In this document: piece by piece, positions 1-6,115 of the stretch
Numbering within the stretch: position 1 is the first letter of the stretch
How the letters are laid out: the number at the start of each line of letters is the position of its first letter
The notes under the pieces: generated by a model
The model's database searches: none
The model's input: the letters and a program-made list of their open reading frames with translations, nothing else
What the model was told of the DNA's origin: nothing
Translations under genes and position numbers: made by a program
Assembly (NCBI GenBank): GCA_021785315.1
Contig: JAJYFX010000087.1
Span: forward strand, 1 to 7,248
Direction: 5' to 3'
DNA: 7,248 bases
DNA from: Actinomycetes bacterium
Lineage (GTDB): Bacteria; Actinomycetota; Acidimicrobiia; Acidimicrobiales; Acidimicrobiaceae

Positions 1-960
1 GGTTTCTGTAAAACAACGATGCGAGGCAATTGCAAGCAGAAACCGCCTTCCAATCGAAGATTCAAACATTCCGCCCGCATAACAGGGGATATCGAGTTCC
101 GCCAGCATCTCCAAAGTCCTGTGCAGGGAGAACAGGGAGCCGAATCGAAACGGCTTCACAACAAATCCCAGGCCATCCCCGAAGTATTGCAGGTCATTTA
201 CGACTGCCGGGGAGGAAGTTGTTTCATCAAGGAAGATCCGCGAGTTGAAAGAGCGCGAAAGATCAACGTATCCAATCAGCCCTAGATCGCTGGTGGGCTC
301 CTCGACGAAAGACAATCCCTTATTTTCGAGGTCTGTAATCAAGCCCAAATCATCGCGGGAAAGAGACCCATTAAAGTCCAATACAACCTCCAATGGGCTG
401 AAATCGAAGGCCCTTTCGATAAACTCAAATGCCCGATTTTTGTTTACTTTGAGTTTGATTCTTCGAACACCTTGCTGAACGGCACGCGCAATTTCACTTA
501 GGGCGTTATCATAACCACCTAATGTGCCGATGGAGACACCAAAGCCCAACCTGCGGCTCGACAGGTAGGAATCGGATTCAAACAACTCTGCAAGATAATC
601 GGTTATGCCTATCCCCGCCCCCTTGGCTAAAAGGTCCAAAATGGCGCACTCCAGCGCGAACCGGGAAGCCCCGTTTCCGACCAGCCAGTCGAAGCTGTGA
701 AACCCCACCTTACGCTGGTCGACCACCTGGGGAAGGAGAAGGCTGCGCAACAAATAATCACTACCACGCGACCAGTCAGACGAGTAATTAGGCAGATCGA
801 GCACAGGAACCTCGCCGAACCCAACAAGCCCGTCGAATCCGAGCTCGACAATCGAAACCCTCCTGCCCGAATGATCCTGACGAGCACCATGCACGTTGCT
901 AATCAGGTGAGCGTCGCATCCGTGAAGCACAGCATGATCGATACGTATAGTCCGCTCCAT
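1..960 (-). CDS. menC: MenC-like enolase-superfamily enzyme (o-succinylbenzoate synthase / N-acylamino acid racemase type), 3' end off the window
   Basis: The minus strand reads 320 codons without a stop from ATG 960 to the left edge, so the C-terminal part (perhaps 30-50 residues) is missing. The enolase-superfamily active site is visible in order: the K-x-K base pair in RRIKLKV (K169, K171), metal ligands D195 (LDFNG), E220 (FVEEP) and D245 (FLDET), the second catalytic lysine K269 (VVKP), and the late motif AGGMFESSIGR (residues 295-305). This late motif and GFGEVPVLDLPNYSSDW (47-63) resemble the NAAAR/OSBS group. In that family OSBS dehydrates SHCHC to o-succinylbenzoate in cytoplasmic menaquinone synthesis; some members also racemise N-acylamino acids. 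ATG 960 is preferred because GGGAAAGG lies 8 nt upstream; the in-frame ATG at 1017 has no well-spaced RBS and sits directly after a stop. It is divergent from the pst operon. The enzyme class is firm; the substrate is inferred, and dipeptide epimerase is an alternative. Confidence 0.75.
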   Translation of the reverse strand, partial: MERTIRIDHAVLHGCDAHLISNVHGARQDHSGRRVSIVELGFDGLVGFGEVPVLDLPNYSSDWSRGSDYLLRSLLLPQVVDQRKVGFHSFDWLVGNGASRFALECAILDLLAKGAGIGITDYLAELFESDSYLSSRRLGFGVSIGTLGGYDNALSEIARAVQQGVRRIKLKVNKNRAFEFIERAFDFSPLEVVLDFNGSLSRDDLGLITDLENKGLSFVEEPTSDLGLIGYVDLSRSFNSRIFLDETTSSPAVVNDLQYFGDGLGFVVKPFRFGSLFSLHRTLEMLAELDIPCYAGGMFESSIGRRFLLAIASHRCFTET

Positions 961-968
961 ATTTGTGG

Positions 969-976
969 CCTTTCCC
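969..976 (-). promoter_or_regulatory. Ribosome binding site deciding the menC-like start
   Basis: GGGAAAGG on the minus strand lies 8 nt before ATG 960. It supports this start over the longer in-frame ATG at 1017. Confidence 0.5.
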
Positions 977-1203
977 AGACACGCAACACCTCCGAGGTAC
1001 CGCCCGGCTTCTTCCATCCCTCATGAAACTGAAAATCACCATACCAATGTTCGAATTCGCAGTTAGTGGAATCGTTGAATTGAGAACTTCGATCTCGCAC
1101 TCAGAGCCGAGAGCGACGACAAAATGAAACAACGATCATCTCACAATTATGCGCCGGCCACCCTCTTTTGAGAATTCACAAAGAGTTTTCTTAGTAGCCA
1201 TGC

Positions 1204-1253
1204 AGAAGTTACCAACTGTTAACACGTTGAAGTTATCGTCAAGGTGTACTAAC
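1204..1253 (+). promoter_or_regulatory. Candidate operator with GTTA repeats and imperfect dyad upstream of pstB
   Basis: GTTA occurs at 1208 (GTTACC), 1218 (GTTAAC) and 1232 (GTTATC), and GAAGTTA is repeated at 1205 and 1229. The arms GTTAACACGTTGA (1218-1230) and TCAAGGTGTACTAAC (1239-1253) form an imperfect inverted repeat centred near 1234. The site lies 55-104 nt before the pstB start. Pst operons are commonly controlled by PhoP/PhoB-type regulators that bind short direct repeats, so this is a reasonable Pho-box candidate. The repeat does not match a consensus I can name with certainty, and the spacing (10 and 14 nt) is irregular. Confidence 0.3.
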
Positions 1254-1292
1254 AAATCGATTGATTCCAATCCATTCCTTTAAAAGAGCGTT

Positions 1293-1298
1293 AGGAAG
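1293..1298 (+). promoter_or_regulatory. Ribosome binding site of pstB
   Basis: AGGAAG lies 9 nt before ATG 1308 and supports the long form of PstB. A second in-frame ATG at 1341 has GAGGAAG and AAAGGGG upstream at less regular spacing, so a PstB shorter by 11 residues is possible. Confidence 0.45.
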
Positions 1299-1307
1299 CG
1301 AGAACTA

Positions 1308-2153
1308 ATGATCGAGCAGAAAGAGGAAGCAAAGGGGCTTATGTTCGAGAACCTCGACTCAGACACATTACTTTCAAAAAACGAAAGCTGCACCTCCGCC
1401 GACACCATAATCTCCACGAATAACCTCACGCTCGGTTTTGGACAGAAGACGGTCCTTTCAAACATAAACCTTTCAGTTCAAAAAGGAACGATAACAGCCT
1501 TGATCGGTCCGTCCGGTTCAGGGAAAACCACCTTTTTGAGAAGCCTGAACAGAATGAATGACGACATAAAAGGTTACCGCCAGTCCGGCGACGTGCTCTT
1601 CAATTCGGAAAGTATCTGGTCTTCCGACATAGACCTTCTGGCACTCAGGCGAAAAGTCGGCATGCTCTTCCAGCGTGCCAATCCGTTTCCCATGTCAATA
1701 GAGCAAAACGTAGTCGCAGGCGTGAAGGCACACCGCATTGCAAAGAAATCGCAACTAAAGCAAATTGCCCGAATGCGACTTGAGGAAGTTGGCCTGTGGC
1801 ATGCGGTCGAAGGCCGACTGCATGACTCGCCATTTCGACTTTCAGGCGGACAGCAGCAACTGCTCTGTTTAGCCCGAGCCCTAGCAATAGGGCCAGATGT
1901 GCTGTTGCTCGACGAACCAACGTCAGCGCTGGATCCGACGTCTATCCAAGCTGTCGAACAACTGATTATGAATCTTTCGCCTGCCATCACATTCATAGTG
2001 GTCACCCACAATCTGGCCCAGGCAAGAAGAATCTCCCACAACACTGCCTTTTTCTTTCAAGGGCAGCTCAAAGAACACGGCCCTACGAGGAAAATCTTCG
2101 AGGACGCTTCCCAGTCCGAGACGCAGCAGTACGTCTCCGGGCGCATGGGATAA
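1308..2153 (+). CDS. pstB: Phosphate ABC transporter ATP-binding protein PstB
   Basis: This cytoplasmic ATPase powers phosphate import through PstC-PstA. The 281-residue protein shows Walker A GPSGSGKTT (67-75), NRMNDDIKG (81-89), the PstB-type Q-loop FQRANPFPMSI (121-131), signature LSGGQQQ (178-184), Walker B with VLLLDEPTSALDP (198-210), switch histidine in VVTHN (H234), and the family-like end YVSGRMG. It is longer than a typical PstB of about 250-260 residues because about 35 mostly polar residues precede the ABC core; a start at the ATG at 1341 would remove 11 of them. One oddity is leucine at position 185, directly after LSGGQQQ, where PstB and most ABC ATPases have arginine. It is the first gene of the cluster, 49 nt before pstS, whereas pstB more often follows pstA. 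PstB identity is near certain. Confidence 0.97.
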   Translation: MIEQKEEAKGLMFENLDSDTLLSKNESCTSADTIISTNNLTLGFGQKTVLSNINLSVQKGTITALIGPSGSGKTTFLRSLNRMNDDIKGYRQSGDVLFNSESIWSSDIDLLALRRKVGMLFQRANPFPMSIEQNVVAGVKAHRIAKKSQLKQIARMRLEEVGLWHAVEGRLHDSPFRLSGGQQQLLCLARALAIGPDVLLLDEPTSALDPTSIQAVEQLIMNLSPAITFIVVTHNLAQARRISHNTAFFFQGQLKEHGPTRKIFEDASQSETQQYVSGRMG

Positions 2154-2186
2154 CACCTTCAATAAACACCTGTACAACCTAAACCC

Positions 2187-2193
2187 AAGGAGG
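2187..2193 (+). promoter_or_regulatory. Strong Shine-Dalgarno site of pstS
   Basis: AAGGAGG sits 9 nt before ATG 2203. It is the strongest ribosome binding site of the operon, in keeping with the usual need for more binding protein than membrane components. Confidence 0.7.
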
Positions 2194-2202
2194 ATCGGCC
2201 AG

Positions 2203-3372
2203 ATGCCGAGTACTAAAAGACATGCGGCCCTTGCCGCCCTGGCAGGAGTCGTCGGACTAACGCTTGCTGCCTGCGGCAGCGCTAATGCATCATCAAACAC
2301 ATCTTCGAATTCAGCTACAGCTTCCTCATCCGCGTCGGTCTCAGGAACGCCAACATTCGCCAGCTTGGAAACTCCCCCCACTGCGAACGTCTCGCTGTCC
2401 GAAGCAGGCAGCACTTTGCTCCAGCCACTCTTCAATATTTGGGCTCCAGCATACGAAAAGCAGAATCCAAACATTAAGATCACGCCATCCGGAGGAGGAT
2501 CTGGCGCAGGAATCAGCGGAGCTGCAGGAGGAACCGTTGACATAGGCGCCTCTGACGCCTACCTCTCTCCAAGCCAGGTTGCCAAGACCCCGGGCTTGTT
2601 AAACATCCCCCTCGCAATATCAGCGCAGATGATCAACTACAACATTCCGGGGTTAACTGGCAACCTCAAGCTAAACGGACAGATCTTGTCCCAGATTTAC
2701 CAGGGGAAGATCACTAACTGGAACAATAGTGCAATCGCCTCTATCAATCCTGGCGTAACGCTTCCCAACCTGAAGATCGTTCCCCTACATCGTTCCGACG
2801 GATCAGGCGACACCTTCATATTTACGCAGTACCTGAGCAAAGCTGATCCAAACGGCTGGGGCAGCGCAAACGGCCCGCAGTTCGGAACTACAGTAGCATT
2901 CCCCTCAGTACCTAGCGCCCTAGGCGAAAACGGTAATGGCGGAATGGTTTCCGCCTGTCAGTCAACGGTTGGCTGTGTCGCGTACATTGGAATCTCCTTC
3001 AAGTCTCAGACTGACGCGGCGAAACTGGGAGAAGCTGCTCTGGGCAATGCGGTAGGAAACTATCTGCTGCCAAATCCCCAAACCATTGGCGCCGAGGCGG
3101 CCAGCCTTGTTTCCAAGACTCCGGCCTCCGAGGCCCTCTCTCTGGTTTACGGGCCTGACCCAAATGGTTACCCAATCATCAACTACGAATACGCGATTGT
3201 GAATTCGAACCAGTCGTCTTCCAAGACGGCCCAAGCTATCCGCGCCCTTTGTGCATGGGCTATCGACCCGCAATACGGAAACACCTCAAGCTACATCAAC
3301 CAGGTCAACTTTCAACCGCTGCCATCTTCAGTTGCGACATTGTCGCTGGCTCAGATTGCGAAAATCAAATAG
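2203..3372 (+). CDS. pstS: Phosphate-binding lipoprotein PstS
   Basis: This is the extracytoplasmic, membrane-anchored phosphate receptor of the Pst importer. The 389-residue protein begins with a lipoprotein signal: K5-R6-H7, a hydrophobic stretch at 8-22, and the lipobox LAAC with Cys24 as the lipidation site. A Ser/Ala/Thr-rich linker (about 25-60) then tethers the binding domain. Family motifs follow: SEAGSTLLQPL (66-76), SGGGSGAG (96-103), DIGASD (113-118) and HRSDGSGDTF (196-205), which carry the Ser/Thr/Asp/Arg residues that hold phosphate in PstS proteins, and GENGNGG (241-247) in the place of the usual GNEG loop. Length and domain order are normal for actinobacterial PstS. Cysteines C252, C258 and C350 occur in the mature domain, the first two close enough to form a disulphide (inference). 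It is followed by a strong hairpin before pstC. Confidence 0.97.
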   Translation: MPSTKRHAALAALAGVVGLTLAACGSANASSNTSSNSATASSSASVSGTPTFASLETPPTANVSLSEAGSTLLQPLFNIWAPAYEKQNPNIKITPSGGGSGAGISGAAGGTVDIGASDAYLSPSQVAKTPGLLNIPLAISAQMINYNIPGLTGNLKLNGQILSQIYQGKITNWNNSAIASINPGVTLPNLKIVPLHRSDGSGDTFIFTQYLSKADPNGWGSANGPQFGTTVAFPSVPSALGENGNGGMVSACQSTVGCVAYIGISFKSQTDAAKLGEAALGNAVGNYLLPNPQTIGAEAASLVSKTPASEALSLVYGPDPNGYPIINYEYAIVNSNQSSSKTAQAIRALCAWAIDPQYGNTSSYINQVNFQPLPSSVATLSLAQIAKIK

Positions 3373-3379
3373 CTGCATC

Positions 3380-3411
3380 GCCGAGGCACGGAAGTAATTT
3401 CGTGCCTCGGC
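3380..3411 (+). terminator. Intercistronic hairpin between pstS and pstC (mRNA stabiliser or attenuator rather than a full terminator)
   Basis: Two 14-nt arms (3380-3393 and 3398-3411) pair almost perfectly: the outer 11 bp GCCGAGGCACG are fully complementary, followed by one G-U pair and two A-U pairs, closing on the loop GUAA, a GNRA-type tetraloop. It starts 7 nt after the pstS stop and ends 42 nt before pstC. No U-tract follows (ATTCGGACC), so complete intrinsic termination is unlikely. By analogy with other binding-protein transporter operons, such a hairpin can protect the upstream pstS message from 3' decay and raise PstS over PstC/PstA. That role is inferred. Confidence 0.65.
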
Positions 3412-3453
3412 ATTCGGACCCGCCAAATGCTTCAGCAATAAACAGGAAATCGG

Positions 3454-4491
3454 ATGAACCAATCGATTGCTATTGACCACAACCCTTCTCCAAGGCCCGC
3501 ATGGAGATTGATTAATATAAAAAGCATTTCTGGAGTTGCGGCGCTAATACCAATCGCAGCCCTAATTTTCACCACTGTCATCCTCTTCATAGAAGCCCTG
3601 CCTGCAATCAAATACAACGGTTTTGGCTTTCTCATCCATACGGGGTGGCGGCCGGGCAACTTCTATGTTAATCCTGTCACTACTAATGGCATCGCTCACC
3701 CGATTGGGGCAAGCTATGGAGCGCTTCCGCTCATAGTTGGAACTATCGAATCCTCGGTGCTCGCGCTTATTATCGCGATACCCGTTTCAATTGGCGCGGC
3801 GTTTGTCATAGTTGAGAAGCTCCCAAACCAGCTTTCTCAAACCATTGGACTATTTCTTGAAATTCTCGCCGGAATCCCTAGCGTGATCTTCGGCCTATGG
3901 GGAACCCTCGTGCTAGGACCATATCTTGCGCGGGACATCTTCCCCTTTATATCCCATATCGCTCCAAACGTGATTGGATTCAGGTTTTTAAAAGGCAACA
4001 CCGGACATGGTGAAGGGCTGCTTACCTCCGGAATCGTTCTTGCGATCATGATTATTCCCATTATTGCATCGACTTCGCGTGACCTGCTAAGACAGGTTCC
4101 CCGCTTCACTCGGGAAGGCGGAAAGGCTTTGGGATTCACAGACTGGGAAACAAACAGATGGATTTCCCTGCCATGGATCAGGACCGGCCTTATAGGCGCT
4201 TCCGTACTGGGTCTTGGGCGAGCCCTTGGTGAAACTATGGCCGTAGCGATGACATCCGGGGCAGTTCTCGGGGCTAATCCATCAAATGCTTTCCTGCCGA
4301 TGACTACTATCGCCGCGACGATAGTGTCGCAGCTTGACTCAGCCCTGACCGATGCCACGGGACTAGCGACAAGGACCCTGGCCGAGAGTGCGCTGCTGCT
4401 AGCAGTTATGGCTCTCGTAACGAATCTTGCAGCAAGAATGCTTGTGCGCAAGGTTTCGTCGACTGCCCTGCCAGTGGGACGGGGAATCTAG
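3454..4491 (+). CDS. pstC: Phosphate ABC transporter permease PstC
   Basis: This is an inner-membrane channel subunit that pairs with PstA and docks on PstB. The 345-residue protein has a polar N-terminus, then hydrophobic segments at roughly 26-50, 90-120, 130-157, 190-207, 244-270 and 311-332, the usual six of this family. The family's conserved start of the permease core is seen in GALPLIVGTIESSVLALIIAIP (89-110, split over TM2), the IPSVIFGLWG segment (141-150), and the EAA coupling loop REGGKALGFTDWETNRW (220-236), followed by GLGRALGETMAVAMTSG (253-269). AGGA 6 nt before ATG 3454 supports the start. Length is at the long side of normal, mainly from the N-terminus. Its stop overlaps the pstA start by one base, implying coupled translation. 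PstC rather than PstA is assigned from the GRALGETMAV motif and gene order. Confidence 0.95.
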   Translation: MNQSIAIDHNPSPRPAWRLINIKSISGVAALIPIAALIFTTVILFIEALPAIKYNGFGFLIHTGWRPGNFYVNPVTTNGIAHPIGASYGALPLIVGTIESSVLALIIAIPVSIGAAFVIVEKLPNQLSQTIGLFLEILAGIPSVIFGLWGTLVLGPYLARDIFPFISHIAPNVIGFRFLKGNTGHGEGLLTSGIVLAIMIIPIIASTSRDLLRQVPRFTREGGKALGFTDWETNRWISLPWIRTGLIGASVLGLGRALGETMAVAMTSGAVLGANPSNAFLPMTTIAATIVSQLDSALTDATGLATRTLAESALLLAVMALVTNLAARMLVRKVSSTALPVGRGI

Positions 4492-5384
4492 TGGCAAATC
4501 TAGTGATCGATCCCCTAGCCTTGGGCTGCATTGCCAATACATCAAAAAGAAGGAAAGTAAAGAACCTTTTCCTTTGGACACTTGCATCTTTGTCCCTATT
4601 AGCCATAGTCGGACCTGCCGTTTGGATAATAGGCCAACTTTTTGCCAAGGTTGCGCACGGCTGGAGATGGAGCGTGCTCACTCAAGTAGGATCCGGTCTT
4701 GGGGGAGGACTTAAAAATGAAATCTTTGGTTCGCTTCTGATCGTGATCGTAGTTACCGCGATTGCCGGTCTAATCGGCATCCTTTCGGGGATGTATCTCG
4801 CCGAATATGCCAACGGTCCGCTGGGAGGTGCGCTCAGAACGGCATCCGAAGTTCTTGCCGGAATACCCTCAATCGTTCTTGGCTATGTGGGCTATGTTGC
4901 ACTTGTGGTGCATTTCCACTGGGGCTATTCGCTTGGAGCAGGCGTTCTGGTCCTGACTGTCATGGTTGTCCCATATATAACCAAGACGACAGAAGTGTCG
5001 CTCAAGCAAGTTCCAACCTCGTATAAGGAAGGCGCCGCAGCTCTGGGAATCAAGAATTCGTTAATTTTGCGCAGAATTGTATTAAAGACTGCTCTACCAG
5101 GCATATCGACTGGAATGATAATCGCAACCGCAATAGCTGTTGGCGAGACAGCGCCGCTTCTATACACTGCCGGTTACTCGCAGTCATTACCATCCCTGAG
5201 CTTGACGCATCACCCTGTTGGATACCTGACATACGCGGTGTGGACCTTCTATAATCAGCCATCAGCCGTAGCAAAGCAGCTCTCGTTCGACGCCGCAGGC
5301 ATTCTCGTCTTCGCTGTAGTAATGCTGATCATAGCTTCGAGAGTGGTCGTGGCCATGACCCAGAAACACAGCGAATTCCAATAA
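4491..5384 (+). CDS. pstA: Phosphate ABC transporter permease PstA
   Basis: This is the second membrane subunit of the phosphate channel. The 297-residue protein has a basic N-terminal patch (KRRKVK, 19-24), then hydrophobic segments at about 27-50, 79-105, 122-140, 147-165, 203-228 and 268-288. Family motifs are LAEYANG (103-109), EVLAGIPSIVLGYVG (120-134), the EAA coupling loop YKEGAAALGIKNSLILRR (178-195) and AVGETAPLLYTAG (216-228). The GTG start at 4491 shares its G with the pstC stop TAG, and a purine-rich GGGACGGGG lies shortly upstream, so translation is probably coupled to pstC. It is the last pst gene here; no phoU or second pstB follows. Length is normal for the family. Confidence 0.95.
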   Translation: MANLVIDPLALGCIANTSKRRKVKNLFLWTLASLSLLAIVGPAVWIIGQLFAKVAHGWRWSVLTQVGSGLGGGLKNEIFGSLLIVIVVTAIAGLIGILSGMYLAEYANGPLGGALRTASEVLAGIPSIVLGYVGYVALVVHFHWGYSLGAGVLVLTVMVVPYITKTTEVSLKQVPTSYKEGAAALGIKNSLILRRIVLKTALPGISTGMIIATAIAVGETAPLLYTAGYSQSLPSLSLTHHPVGYLTYAVWTFYNQPSAVAKQLSFDAAGILVFAVVMLIIASRVVVAMTQKHSEFQ

Positions 5385-5734
5385 TCCCTGAATTTGTCCT
5401 GTTTTTGTGCGGCGGCGCTCCATCATGATCCAGGCTTCGAATGTGCTGCCTGCACCAGGAATCCCGAAGGCCCGAATTGGCATGCGAACCACCTTCAGAT
5501 TGCCTTGATTACCTGGCAAATAACCCCGGCCGTAAGCTCTGGCTCTGGCTGGCTAGGCCGGGAGGGCCAGACTCTCCTGTTGCGAACCCCCATGCGAAGA
5601 TGGAGCTCTCCATTCCCCGTGAGAACTTGACCCTTGGCAGGCACGGAAATCCGGAAGGCATTACACAGGCCCTCAAGGCATCCCAAAACACACTTGCTGG
5701 GCGTGGCTTAGGTGTTAGTTTTGACTTTAGCCGG
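5385..5734. other. 350-nt intergenic region between pstA and tRNA-Leu, no recognisable gene
   Basis: The stretch lies between the 3' ends of the plus-strand pst operon and the minus-strand tRNA. Short open frames exist on both strands (for example a minus frame beginning MPIRAFGIPG near 5483 that runs back into pstA), but none has a good ribosome site, a recognisable family or independence from flanking genes. It contains several self-complementary pieces, including CCCGGCC/GGCCGGG and ATGGAGCTCTCCAT. I see no motif of SRP RNA, tmRNA, RNase P RNA or a riboswitch I know. It may hold transcript ends for both neighbours or a remnant of a lost gene. Confidence 0.5.
5525..5562. terminator. Possible hairpin in the convergent region after pstA
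   Basis: CCCGGCC (5525-5531) is complementary to GGCCGGG (5556-5562) across a 24-nt loop that itself contains short CTCTGG/GGCT repeats. It lacks a T-tract on either strand and the loop is long, so it is at best a weak or factor-assisted transcript end for the convergent pst and tRNA transcripts. Confidence 0.25.
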
Positions 5735-5819
5735 TGGTACCCGGGGCGGGACTCGAACCCGCACGCCTTGGGGGCAGAGGATTTTGAGTCCTCCGTGTCT
5801 ACCATTCCACCACCCGGGC
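5735..5819 (-). tRNA. tRNA-Leu (anticodon CAA)
   Basis: Read on the minus strand, the 85-nt sequence folds as a type II tRNA. The acceptor arms are GCCCGGG and CCCGGGT with discriminator A and an encoded CCA (5735-5737). The leucine-type D region is GTGGAATGGTAGACAC. The anticodon stem GAGGA/TCCTC closes the loop CTCAAAA, giving anticodon CAA for UUG codons. A long variable arm (GCC/GGC stem) follows, and the T arm is GCGGG TTCGAGT CCCGC. The D region and the A73 discriminator agree with leucine identity. It stands alone and is transcribed towards the pst operon end. Confidence 0.96.
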
Positions 5820-5828
5820 AATAAGCGA

Positions 5829-5857
5829 AAGCTACTAGTCAAAGTACTGGCAATCAA
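5829..5857 (-). promoter_or_regulatory. Candidate promoter of tRNA-Leu
   Basis: On the minus strand TTGATT (5852-5857) and TAGCTT (5829-5834) are separated by 17 nt, close to the TTGACA/TATAAT pattern. The -10 element lies 9 nt before the tRNA 5' end at 5819, so transcription would begin only about 2-3 nt before the mature tRNA. This is inferred from motif and spacing only. Confidence 0.4.
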
Positions 5858-6104
5858 CCAAATCAATCTAGCTTCGCCGTCGTAGAATTCCATCATTTTC
5901 GGACAGCAAGAAATGCAATTAAAAATAAGTGAGCTAAATTATGTAACCATTTCGTGCTCGTCGAAGTCTAAGTAAGAAAATTGCGGCATTGTGCTTCGAT
6001 TCCAAGCGGAGGGTGGAACAACATTGCGAAAAACCCAAGCTGGTCTTACGTCTGCCGTCTTCAAATGCATGACCTGTAAAAAGAATCTTACAATCGGCGA
6101 TCGT

Positions 6105-6108
6105 GGAG
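6105..6108 (+). promoter_or_regulatory. Ribosome binding site deciding the GTG start of fabD
   Basis: GGAG within TGGAG lies 7 nt before GTG 6116. The next in-frame ATG encodes residue 16, after the conserved GQGSQ motif, so it cannot be the true start, and an in-frame TAA at 6077-6079 limits upstream options. Confidence 0.6.
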
Positions 6109-6115
6109 CACAAAG

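Larger units (their letters stand above)
961..1307. other. Divergent intergenic region between menC-like gene and pstB
   Basis: This 347-nt gap must hold the promoters of both divergent genes. I see no convincing coding region: short frames here run into menC-like sequence in a different frame and match no protein I know. Palindromic bits such as CGAATTCG near 1051 and a GTTA-repeat cluster near the pstB side are present. No clean -35/-10 pair stands out in either direction. Confidence 0.6.
5820..6115. other. Intergenic region between tRNA-Leu and fabD
   Basis: This 296-nt spacer separates divergent genes and is A/T-richer in its centre (about 5915-5980). Besides the tRNA promoter candidate, TACAAT at 6089-6094 could be a -10 element for fabD with a start near 6101, but no good -35 pairs with it. 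A minus-strand open frame (start near 6184, end near 5939) overlaps the start of fabD antisense and resembles nothing I recognise, so I do not call it a gene. Confidence 0.45.

Noticed and set aside
899..1132. Minus-strand frame upstream of and overlapping the menC-like start (starts MFHFVVALG)
   Set aside because: It overlaps the true menC-like coding sequence in another frame, is short, and matches nothing I recognise; the region is better read as a divergent promoter region.
1574..2044. Minus-strand open frame of 156 codons inside pstB
   Set aside because: Antisense to the Walker and signature motifs of PstB, with Ser/Cys-rich low-complexity sequence and no known motif.
1923..2543. Long minus-strand open frame (206 codons) spanning the pstB-pstS junction
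   Set aside because: It lies fully antisense to two well-recognised genes, has no recognisable family motifs, and follows from codon bias on the plus strand.
3837..4451. Minus-strand open frame of 204 codons inside pstC
   Set aside because: It is antisense to PstC, whose permease motifs are intact; composition is Ser/Arg-rich without domain features, typical of a shadow frame.
5262..5519. Minus-strand frame with MPIRAFGIPG and a basic stretch, overlapping the pstA end
   Set aside because: It overlaps pstA by about 120 nt in antisense, lacks a ribosome site, and I could not link it to a transposase or other family.
5600..5613. Palindrome ATGGAGCTCTCCAT as an operator or terminator
   Set aside because: It is short, has no T-tract, and lies between converging transcripts rather than before a gene; chance occurrence is likely.
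5735..5819. tRNA-Leu as an integration site for a mobile element
   Set aside because: No integrase gene and no second copy of the tRNA 3' end were seen in the window; the neighbours are ordinary core genes.
5441..5824. Plus-strand frame of 127 codons running through the tRNA-Leu gene
   Set aside because: Its last third is the antisense of a perfectly folding tRNA, and it has no family motif or good ribosome site.
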